From Saxidomus purpurata (Eukaryota; Mollusca; Bivalvia; Venerida; Veneridae): a DNA stretch of 64,000 nt. The notes under the pieces are model-generated. The model made no database searches. It was not told where the DNA came from and worked only from the letters and a program-made list of their open reading frames with translations. The number at the start of each line of letters is the position of its first letter. Within the stretch, counting starts at the first letter, position 1. The translations under genes and the position numbers were made by a program. The stretch covers positions 38,025,734-38,089,733 of the forward strand of contig JAFMSR010000018.1 in the NCBI GenBank assembly GCA_022818135.1, read 5' to 3'. Below are positions 36,101-44,400 of the stretch, piece by piece.

Positions 36101-38999
36101 TGAATTTGCAAATTACAGTTTGAAATAAGAGAGGTAAAATATCCGTAATATAAATTATACGTAAGAACCATCCACCGCACATTTGTATTTTGTACAATCA
36201 CTCAAAACAGACACATATTTAAGGTAGTTCAAAAGTTTTAGGACCTCGGACTAAAAACATTGTAGATTAAACACTACTTCTGACCCAAACGTACACTCAC
36301 GACAACCTTTTCCTGAGAAAATCGAATCTCAGGAAGCTAATGCTTCAGTCAGTGTTCAATCCGTGCAAAGTTCATAGTATAATATTTCATTGAAAAAAGT
36401 TGGGTAGTATTTTTCTAACGCTTAAAGTTTTTTAGTAAAATGAAAAAAATAAGCCTGTTTGCTAGTTTGTACGTTGTACGGTTGACCGCAAAATGGTTTA
36501 ATGGCGAGACTTATTACATTTTTTATGACATTTTGTTTGTGCTGACTAAAGAATGCCTTAAAGGGGTCACCGAAACAATACATTTTTTTGTAAATTTCAG
36601 AACGCAAAGCCGTCGACGCCATGTTTTCTTCAATGAGACGAAGTCAGACGTTTTATGAGCCGTCACACAAACCGATGACGTCAATTTCTGTGAACGAGCC
36701 ACCACCGAAGGATATGTACACAAGATATGGTGGTCAAGTTGTAGACCCTAGAAGTTTATACCAACAGAATTTCTACCCTTATTATCAGGGACACGGTACA
36801 GGGCCTAGGGATTCAATGCACTTACAAGAGTTATCTAGAGAAATGAATGGGTAAGTAATAACTTTGTACGTAAGGTCCAGGTGCCTCTCATAACTGAAAA
36901 CCAGATGTGTTGGATCCTGGACGTTCTCTTCAACAAAGCAGTGAAGTGCAGCAGCAATAATTCAAATTGATTAGCTTTGGACTCGGAGTTTTGTTTTACA
37001 ATAGGGATTCAATGCACTTACTTACTTTAGTCTAGAGTTTCATCGTCTTTCAAAGGCGTCATATCAACTTACTAAAATAATGCACACTTCGCTGTAACTT
37101 TCTTGTTCTCTTACACTCACCCTCGAGTGCATTCTCTTGTCCATACTCAAATTATTGAACTACGATCACTGGTCTTTAACAGCTATTTTGTAATATTTGT
37201 TTTCAGAAATCAATCACCGGCGTTCGATTACAACTATAGTTTCAACAAATACCCACTGCACATGCGCAGAAACAAGAGTCCAGGTGCCGCCACAGACGAT
37301 TACGTACATGAGAGAAGCATGTTTATGGTAACTTTGAACTATTTTTGTTTTGTTTTTAAAGATCTATCTTAAACTACAAAATGGACATACACGCACGCAT
37401 CCACCGTGACTGTAATGAACATCACTGATTTCAATATGACAATCGAATCTTTAAACATGCGAACTTATGAAGGATCTAATTATGTCAGGCACGCAGTTGC
37501 CGCTGAAGCAAAGCACACATGTGTCTCAAGCAAGACCACTTTTGTAGCATCTTTTGTCTTTAGACGAACGGCAACGCGAATGTTACGCAAAGCAACGAAC
37601 GACAACGTGACAAAGCGATCGATACTCGACAAAAAGATTCAAACTGCCGCGATGGTGCTTCACGCATTTGTGTGTTGTTACAGCAATTAAAGCACGATAT
37701 ATATCGATGTCGCCGTGTCCCATCACATTTTCGTTAATCGGTAAATGCATTGTCATAGGGTTGTATCGTATTGTCGCTATTCTGTTTCGCGTTGTTTTAT
37801 GCTGTGTCCTGCAATTTGGCCCAACGCGACACACGACAACGCTAAGCAACGCACAACATTGCGAAGCGACGGGCGACAATTTGTAATGACATTGTTGCGA
37901 TGTCATGTGTCTAACTTGATTAAAGAGCACGACGACGCGATACGACGCTTACAGTGCGGTGACATTTAAAAAGCATGAACAGAATTCCGTAATTAGCAGA
38001 CATTTTCATGGTTCTAACCGGATTGTGGAGCCGCCGTGGCGCAATGGTATCGAAGGGCCCCGGGTTCGATCCCTACCATCGCCATGTCGGTAGTGTCCTT
38101 AGGCAAGACACAATTAATTCCACATTGCCTCTCTCTCTTCGAGATTGTTTCCATCTGGAATGAGTCTCGAGAGCGATTAATATAAGTTGTAAGAACTTGT
38201 TTCGCAATCGAGAATAAATAAATTACAATGTAGTATAAACTAACCGGTTTGAAACAATTCTAAAATTGTTAGTCCCCAACCGGTCGTTGTGGGCCAATTA
38301 GTTGCCCCGTTCCGTCTGCACGTGTCTGGGCTGAAAATTTTTATATGCTTGGACCGATTTTAAGAATAGGTTCATATAGTTGTAAGTCATAACACAATGG
38401 TGTGTCATGCTCCGCACCCTCGAAACTACCTTTAAGGGCAATCTCACACTAAGGACTCAAAACCTGTATTGAAGAGTTATATACCAGTACTGCCTACTCG
38501 GGCTGTAACTTCTACATGCATATTAGACGGATTTTAAAATAACATCATACAGTTTCTGATGGCAAAACTCTACCCACGTGATACTTATGAGAATGTTATC
38601 ACATTAAGCTGCTGGTCACTACCAGCTTCAATGTACTGTAAGCTGATAATGGTCTAGCTACCAGCTTCTATGTACTGTAAGCTGATAATGGTCTAGCTAC
38701 CAGCTTCAGTGTACTGTAAGCTGATAATGGTCTAGCTACCAGCATCAATGTACTGTAGTATCTTTAAGGACTTGTAAGCAAGCACAATTTCAAATATTTA
38801 AACAAACATTATATCTATTTATGTCTTTTAAAAAAATAAGTATATCTATAACTCTTAAAAACTATTTCTATGTTAATTTCAGACGACTACCCCGCAGTGT
38901 GTTGGCCATTTTATCATACACCCGGACTGGGTGTCGGAGCGCAGCTCGCTGAGGAGATCCAAGTCCATGCTACAGCTTCGCAGTTCAAACAAGTTTTAG
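21752..38999 (+). CDS. Unrecognised Tyr/Pro-rich protein, 7 or 8 exons
   Basis: Seven exons join in frame from ATG 21752 to TAG 38997-38999: 21752-21847, 27388-27622, 34778-34950, 35329-35401, 36601-36850, 37207-37327 and 38883-38999 (354 aa). An eighth at 30894-30977 fits the phases (382 aa). All introns are GT-AG. I do not recognise the family. There is no signal peptide or membrane span. It has many Tyr, Pro, Arg and Asn residues, motifs such as YQQNFYPYYQG, PPPKDMYTRYGG, FIIHPDWVSER, and a basic Ser/Arg tail. Short Tyr/Phe-rich motifs of this kind resemble small ciliary microtubule inner proteins, which is only an impression. The start is uncertain: the frame is open upstream to 21665. 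The last three introns are short (0.4-1.6 kb) while others reach 5.5 kb and hold repeats. Confidence 0.75.
21940..22200 (+). repeat. Possible tRNA-derived SINE
   Basis: A B box (GGGTTCGAGCCCC) lies near 22092 and an A-box-like GTAGCTCAGGGTGACACGCG near 21942, far apart for a tRNA. It ends in GGCCGTCAAACACAAAAAAAG, a typical A-rich SINE end. It lies in the first intron of the unrecognised gene. Confidence 0.4.
23536..23660 (+). repeat. tRNA-derived SINE head
   Basis: GGGTGACACGGTGGTCAAGT holds an A-box-like motif, and CCCCCGGTTCAAGTCCTAAA a B box, at tRNA-like spacing. The 3' part lacks a closing acceptor stem. Confidence 0.5.
23869..23920. repeat. Poly-T/A run
   Basis: A T run of about 28, then A and T runs. 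It resembles a small version of the 13461-14439 tract and is error-prone. Confidence 0.8.
24055..24225 (+). repeat. Interspersed repeat, copy 1
   Basis: Shares, in reverse orientation, the sequence at 63375-63535: AAACCCAGAGGTAG, ATCGGTGCTATACACCGGGC, and TTTCGTAAAGAGCTAGGGTC. Non-coding. Confidence 0.7.
25440..25667 (-). repeat. tRNA-derived SINE
   Basis: On the minus strand it begins GTCAGCCCGGTTAGCTCAAT (A box), continues through an anticodon-like loop CTTGTAA and a B box GGGTTCGATTCC, and then CTTTCGGATGAGACTTAAAA, a conserved SINE body. Acceptor and D-arm spacing do not fit a real tRNA, and the T stem is mispaired. Confidence 0.75.
25971..26414 (+). mobile_element. Interspersed hairpin repeat, copy 2
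   Basis: The reverse-oriented partner of 9626-10070. The palindrome centre lies at about 26058 (GTGGC-GCA-GCCAC), with arms of about 75 bp containing TCGGTGTAAGATCACGTTAT and its partner. Sits in the first intron of the unrecognised gene. Confidence 0.85.
27050..27098. repeat. (GA)n microsatellite
   Basis: A near-perfect GA dinucleotide run, followed by TTG-rich sequence and an ATT trinucleotide run at 27246-27271. Confidence 0.95.
27388..27622 (+). CDS. Unrecognised gene, exon 2
   Basis: The acceptor is ctttgtag and the donor a|gtatgt; 235 nt. Encodes TFRPVVPRATEVVLPQYTHA and ends ESAIIHLPG. The open frame and codon use are much better than in the flanks. Confidence 0.75.
27990..28960. repeat. 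TG-rich cryptic repeat
   Basis: About 1 kb begins with a TGTGCG-type run and continues as degenerate units around TGTTGTGT, TGTGCGCCT, TTATGTCATGT. It makes Cys/Val-rich spurious ORFs in several frames on both strands. It lies in an intron of the unrecognised gene. Confidence 0.7.
28961..30893. other. Intronic sequence with a CRE-like palindrome
   Basis: No coding exon was identified other than the candidate that follows. Near 30470-30515 GCACGTGCCAATATG and CATATGGTGCGTGC flank CGTCATAAATGACG, an imperfect palindrome containing TGACGTCA. Confidence 0.45.
30894..30977 (+). CDS. Candidate extra exon or alternative first exon of the same gene
   Basis: 84 nt, a multiple of three, with acceptor tttcatag and a good donor g|gtgagt. 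Its phase (two bases in, one base out) matches both neighbours exactly. It encodes HVPEKSHRKSILKKQEIVTY and then FPSRKDL. The acceptor has a weak pyrimidine tract. An in-frame ATG at 30878 also allows it to be an alternative first exon (MRNFIVHVPEK). Confidence 0.55.
31048..31131. repeat. (TTTA)n microsatellite
   Basis: A slightly interrupted run of TTTA tetranucleotides. Confidence 0.92.
31325..32110 (+). mobile_element. Degenerate relative of the ATTATACCCCC-TIR family
   Basis: AGGGGGTATATAGGAGTCAG matches the subterminal part of 6845-6870. Diverged repeated blocks follow with GAAGATCAAGGTCACAG. The right end was not found. Confidence 0.5.
32480..33050. repeat. 63-bp minisatellite
   Basis: The marker TACGCTGCGC recurs at 32701, 32764, 32827, 32890, 32953 and 33016, exactly 63 bp apart, with more diverged copies upstream. 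The period is a multiple of three, so one + frame stays open as a 21-residue repeat (NAIDIKDTLRYEKLIKGNI). Each unit has the palindrome TTGATCAA. Probably non-coding, intronic. Confidence 0.92.
33203..33410 (+). repeat. tRNA-derived SINE family A, copy 1
   Basis: A box CCGTGGCGCATTGATAGCGC, B box GGGTTCGATCCC, body CGGTAGCGTCCTTAGGCAA and tail CGAGAATAAATAAATT. Related copies lie at 38027-38225 and 52388-52868. Confidence 0.85.
33411..34777. other. Intronic sequence, nothing recognised
   Basis: AT-rich, no coding exon or clear repeat. TCTATTTTCACTCTTTAT occurs twice near 34350-34400. Confidence 0.4.
34778..34950 (+). CDS. Unrecognised gene, exon after the large intron
   Basis: The acceptor is tctctccacag and the donor agg|gtacca; 173 nt. 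Encodes ADPVIPESVPIRNESPELHW and ends NYAENQTPRNDR. Codes for a long non-repetitive protein in the one phase that fits. Confidence 0.75.
35329..35401 (+). CDS. Unrecognised gene, 73-nt exon
   Basis: The acceptor is ctcattacag and the donor g|gtaaga. Encodes LLNTGQPVQYDPKIKSWTNV and SAEN. Confidence 0.72.
36601..36850 (+). CDS. Unrecognised gene, largest exon (250 nt)
   Basis: The acceptor is aaatttcag and the donor gg|gtaagt. Encodes ERKAVDAMFSSMRRSQTFYE, later PPPKDMYTRYGGQVVDPRS and YQQNFYPYYQGHGTGPRDSM. It is the most distinctive part of the protein and the best query for a homology search. Confidence 0.82.
37207..37327 (+). CDS. Unrecognised gene, penultimate exon
   Basis: The acceptor is ttttcag and the donor atg|gtaact; 121 nt. 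Encodes NQSPAFDYNYSFNKYPLHMR and ends DDYVHERSMFM. Confidence 0.8.
37560..37965. repeat. CG-rich cryptic repeat of CGACAAC/GTTGTCG motifs
   Basis: ACGACAACG, GCAACG, GCGACA and their complements recur densely. The stretch is far richer in CG dinucleotides than its neighbours. It may be a MITE end region. The ORFs on both strands are by-products. Confidence 0.5.
38027..38225 (+). repeat. tRNA-derived SINE family A, copy 2
   Basis: Same body and tail as copy 1 (CTTGTTTCGCAATCGAGAAT), but with a deletion of about 17 bp between the A and B boxes. Lies in the last intron of the unrecognised gene. Confidence 0.85.
38618..38757. repeat. Short tandem repeat, about four copies
   Basis: Unit of about 38 bp: TACCAGCTTCAATGTACTGT followed by AAGCTGATAATGGTCTAGC. 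Confidence 0.9.
38883..38999 (+). CDS. Unrecognised gene, last coding exon
   Basis: The acceptor is taatttcag; 38 codons then TAG. Encodes TTTPQCVGHFIIHPDWVSER and a Ser/Arg-rich tail ending LRSSNKF. Confidence 0.8.
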   Translation, partial: TTTPQCVGHFIIHPDWVSERSSLRRSKSMLQLRSSNKF

Positions 39000-41467
39000 A
39001 TCTCTTTTATTGACTCATTTCTCTTAGATTATCTCCCTTTACTTGCGCAGTGGTGCAGTTTCTGATCATCTGAACAATATCTGTATACATTTGTATATTA
39101 ATTCGTCTCGCAAAAATTTCAATTAACATACCGGGAATAATCGGAAACTACGGCTATATGAGATCATCAAAAGTAACTGAAATTTATTGCCGCACGTTAT
39201 ATACTGTGTTTGCACCATGTACCGTTCTGGAATTTGACAAACTTTCTTTTTAAATTTGATTTCATGTAGCCACTTTTTTCACATATTTCAAGGTTTTATC
39301 TATAACTCCAAACTGCAATTTATTGTAATTATATAAAGACGCATTTTTTATGACTTTGATACAAAGTGCTATATACTAGTAATAGTTGGTCGTAGGACTG
39401 AACACTGCCGGACACCCTTTCAATGTTGTAGCAATGCTTTTAGGCCAGCTGCATTCCCTATACAAGTGTACACCACATGGTAGGAAGATCTTCATTAAAG
39501 TCCAATGGAAATGTTCACTTCATCACAAAATACGACTATGCACGATTATCTATATTCTGTATATCTAATCACGTGATGTGCTTTTTTGTATAACAATCAC
39601 ATAAAGACCTCCGCCGTGCCATTCCGTCCTCCGTACTGGTGAAAATGTAGAAAAAAAAACTTGATTGACGATGCGAATAAATAGCTTTTCCAGGAACTAT
39701 CAAGCACACACACAGATCGTTAATGAAAGTGCCCCGTATGATGATTTTTTTTCTTCTAGCACAGAGAATTTCATAATATTTACAGTTTTCGCATGCTAGG
39801 GTGAAATATCATTGCTCTTTGTTAAACAACACACGTGTTTTCGATAAGGCGAAGACGGAAAAGAAATTGTAACAAGTTGCGAGGCCTACTAATTCATAAT
39901 TTCTGTTTAAACTATATTTCGTTGTTGATATTTGAAATAAAAAATATGTAAATGCATCTGACCGAATCAGTATTATGTGCTACATAATGTGTGATATTTG
40001 TATATTAGTTATTTATTTTATTATATTCTTTTTTTGCTTCTCTTGCATGTTAGCGCGTAATTTATTCTAACCGACTATGTACATGTATATAACTTTAATC
40101 GGGCTACAGAATCTTCTTTCGTCATGGCAATACTAGAATGTATGGTGGCTGATTTGTGCCATTTGAATTTGACATTTTGCTCCGCATCCTCGCCACTTAA
40201 ACGCTGCTAAATCAGCCACCACAATAATGCATGTTATGCGAAATAATATGTGTTTTATCCAGTAAGCATACATTCGTCAACAGTTTTTTAGTCTCATAGA
40301 TACACTCATCCTTTGTTGAGTTGTTTGTTGGTATATATAGCATTTACAAATTTTAGCACATGTTTGAATAAAATTGTTTAGTGAATGAATTTATCGTTGT
40401 TTATTTACCATAAAACATGACAACAGTGTCTCAAGTCGTGTCATGGCGCTCTATACTGCTCAGTTGCGAAACTAACTTCCTTCAGTCATGAAAGATGTCG
40501 GATTCGCGCCCAGTGTATAGTTAAATACCAGAGTTGTTTGCACATAGCTGATTACACTTATACTGGCGGGAAACCACAGGACTTACTGGTGGGAAACCAC
40601 AGGACAGTATCGACAGACCTAAAGGGATTGGTAGAAGTAGACTGTGTCACGTCCTTTAGGCGGACGCAAAGTTTGCTAGTAAGCAGAGCGGATGCTAACA
40701 AGGATTTATGGGTGTCAGTCAAGTTAATAAACGTTTTTAATGTATCACCTACACGACCTCTCTACTACTGCGATTGCCAAGTGTCCATTTGAACCATTGA
40801 AAAAGACTTGAAGCAGCGTAAATCAATAAGTTTTTTGATACAAAATATGTAATTTCTTCACACTGGAGTTGTGTATCAAAATACAAAGAATATAGTGAGT
40901 CAGTTAGTGCAGAATTTATAACTTGTTAACCGGGGCGATCATTAAAATTCAAGATGCACGCACTTGGCTTCGATACAGCTGCTGGAAAGATTGCGAATTA
41001 AATGTTTTGGACACAGCATACGAACTTCTGAAACAGACTTCCCTTTGTAGCCAAACAGTGTTTCTAAGTTTTTATGTAATGTAAGTTAAGCGTACTGAAG
41101 ACTGTAATTGATATTGAAATACTAGACTTCTGAGAGAATTCTTCCTACTTCCGGTTTTCATGGATAAATCACGGCATATAATTCAAGAGAGTGCACAAAG
41201 CTGAAATAAAGAAATTTTACTCTAGCAAGTCATTTCAGTATGTATTCATGTCTCATTTCGAAGAAATATCTTTCATTTTAATAGATATGCATGTATCTGA
41301 TATATCTGAAAGACATCTCCGGAACTTTAACAGATAGCTCTTTAACCCAAAGTGTTATGTATTGAGCATCATTTGAGAGATATCTATTTTTGAGCGATAT
41401 CTCTCAACAAGGATATCTTTCTAATAAAAAAAAAATATCTGAACGGCCATCAAAAAGATTTTCATAA
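39000..41467. other. Gene 3' flank, no coding exon seen
   Basis: Probable 3' UTR at the left. A 13-bp inverted repeat lies at 40143-40155 and 40209-40221 (TGGTGGCTGATTT and complement). Confidence 0.45.
40367..40372 (+). terminator. Candidate polyadenylation signal for the unrecognised gene
   Basis: AATAAA followed by a GT-rich stretch (ATTGTTTAGTG), about 1.4 kb after the stop. Earlier hexamers near 39677 and 39938 are alternatives. Confidence 0.3.
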
Positions 41468-44400
41468 CGAGGCTGTTTAGAAGTACTGGCGCTTTTACTC
41501 TATATCGAGACTGTAAGGAAGTACTGGCGCGTTGAGTCTGAATGAGGCTGTAGGACGGAACTTTAACTCTATACCGAGGTTGTCAGGAAGTACTGACGCT
41601 TTTAATCTATGTCGAGGCTGTAAAGAAGTACTGGCGCTTTTACTCTCTTTTTACCGAGGCTGTAAAGATGAACTGGCGCTTTTACTCTATACCGAGACTG
41701 TAAAGAAGTACTGGCGCTTTTACCGTGGATGTAAGTAACTGAGTACTGGCGCTTTTAGTTTATATCGAGGCTGTAAGGAGGTAGTTTATTGGCACTTTTA
41801 CTCCATACCGAGGCTGTAAAGAAGTATTGACGCTTTTACTCTATACCGAGGCTGTAAGGAACTATTGACGCTTTTACTCTATGCCGAGGCTGTAAGGCAG
41901 TACTGGCGCTTTTACTCCATACCGAGGCTGTAAGGAAGTATATTGACGCTTTTACTCTATACCGAGGCTGTAAGGAAGTACTGGCGCTTTTAGTCTGAAT
42001 CGAGGCTGTAAGGCAGTACTGGCGCTTTTACTCTGTATCGAGGCTGTAAGGAAGTATTGACGCTTTTACTCCATACCGAGGCTGTAAGGCAGTACTGGCG
42101 CTTTTACTCTGTATCGAGGCTGTAAGGAAATACTGGCACTTTTACGCATTTACTCTATACCGAGGCTGTAAGGAAGAACTTGCGCTTTTACTCCATACCG
42201 AGGCTGTAAGGAAGTCTTGACGCTTTTACTCTATACCGAGGCTGTAAGGAAATACTGGCACTTTTACCCTATACCGAGGCTGTAAGGAAGTACTTGCGCT
42301 TTTACTCTATGCCGAGGCTGTAAGGAAATACTGGCACTTTTACTCTATGCCGAGGCTGTAAGGAAGAACTTGCGCTTTTACTCTATACCGAGGCTGTAAG
42401 GAAATACTGGCACTTTTACTCTGTATCGAGGCTGTAAGGAAATTCTGGCACTTTTACTCTGTATTGAGGCTGTAAGGAAATACTGGCACTATTACTCTGT
42501 ATCGAGGCTGTAAGGAAATACTGGCACTTTTACTCTGTATCGAGGCTGTAAGGAAGAACTTGCGCTTTTACTCCATACCGAGGCTGTAAGGAAGTATTGA
42601 CGCTTTTACTCTATACCGAGGCTGTAAGCAAATACTGGCACTTTTACTCTATACCGAGGCTGTAAGGAAGTACTTACGCTTTTACTCTATGCCGAGGCTG
42701 TAAGGAAATACTGGCACTTTTACTCTATACCGAGGCTGTAAGGAAAACTTGCGTTTTTACTCTATAACGAGGCTGTAAGGAAGTACTGGCACTTTTACTC
42801 TGTATCGAGGCTCTAAGGAAATTCTGGCACTTTTACTCTGTATCGAGGCTGTAAGGAAATACTGGCACTTTTACTGTGTATCGAGGTTGTAAGGAGGTAC
42901 TGGCACTTTTACGCATTTACTCTATACCGAGGCTGTAAGGAAGTTTTTGCGCATTTACTCTATACCGAGGCTGTAAGGAAGTACTGTTGCTTTAACTCAC
43001 CGAGACTGTAAGGAAGTATTGGCGCTTTTACTCCATACGGAGGCTGTAAGGAAGTATTGGCGCTTTTACTCTATACCGAGGCTGTAAGGAAGTAGGCTTA
43101 CTGGCGCTTTTACTCTTTATCGAAGCTGTAAGGAAATATTGGCGCTTTAACTCTTTACTAAGGCTGTAAGGAAGGAGGCTTACTGGCGCTTTTTCTTTAT
43201 ACCAAGACTGTAAGGAAGTAGGCTTACTGGGCGCTCTTCCTCTATACCGAGGCTGTAAGAAAGTAGGCTTAAAGTGACATTATGCGCATCTTACCTTTTT
43301 TGGTGATAGTTTTATAAAAGTAATTTTCGGTTGCTGTGCATTTAAATGTGTTAAACTAATGATATTGCCGCATTAGTATTTGAAGTTGGTGCTTTAGAAA
43401 TAAAAAAAATTGGACTAATAAAATAATAGTTCCTTGTGTTGTTGGTAGAGATTTCTGCAGTGGAAGGGAAGCAACTCCTGCATGCATTTCTTTTTTTTTC
43501 TTAAATTGACTCTCCCAGTCAAAATAGCAAAAGTCATATTTGGAAAGTTATTATTTCATATTGGTAGCAGGAAGATTTTGGTGTATAGGGTTAAATGCTC
43601 TTATTTCCTCTACCCTTTTTACACACATCTATTTCAACTGGATTTTTTCTTGAAAAAAAAATGCGCATAATGTCACTTTAATGGCGCTTTTACTCTTTAT
43701 CGAGGCTGTAGGGAAATATCGGCACTTTTACTCTATACTGAGACTGTAAGGAAGTAGGCTTACTGGTGCTTTTCTCTTTATCGAGGCTGTAAGGAAGTAG
43801 GCTTACTGGCGCTTTTCTCTTTATCGAGGCTGTAAGGAAGTAGGCTTACTGGCGCTTTTCTCTTTATCGAGGCTGTAAGGAAGTAGGCTTACTGGCGCTT
43901 TTACTCTATGCCGAGGCTGTAAGGAAGTATTTGCGCTTTTACTCTATGCCGAGGCTGTAAGGAAGTAGGCTTACTGGCGCTTTTCTCTTTATCGAGGCTG
44001 TAAGGAAGTAGGCTTACTGGCGCTTTTCTCTTTATCGAGGCTGTAAGGAAGTAGGCTTACTGACGCTTTTACTCTATGCCGAGGCTGTAAGGAAGTATTT
44101 GCGTTTTTACTCTATGCCGGGGCTGTAAGGAAGTACTTGCGTTTTTACTCTGTGCCGAGGCTGTAAGGAAGAACTTGCGGTTTTACTCTATACCGAGGCT
44201 GTAAGGAAGTAGGCCTACTGGCACTTCTACTCTATACCGAGGCTGTAAGGAAGTACATGCGCTTTTACTCTGTGCCGAGGCTGTAAGGAAGAACTTGCGG
44301 TTTTACTCTATACCGAGGCTGTAAGGAAGTAGGCCTACTGGCACTTTTACTCTATACCGAGGCTGTAAGGAAGTACATGCGCTTTTACTCTGTGCCGAGG

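Noticed and set aside
37583..37930. 115-codon minus-strand ORF in the last introns
   Set aside because: Falls in a CG-rich cryptic repeat with ORFs on both strands and no domain.
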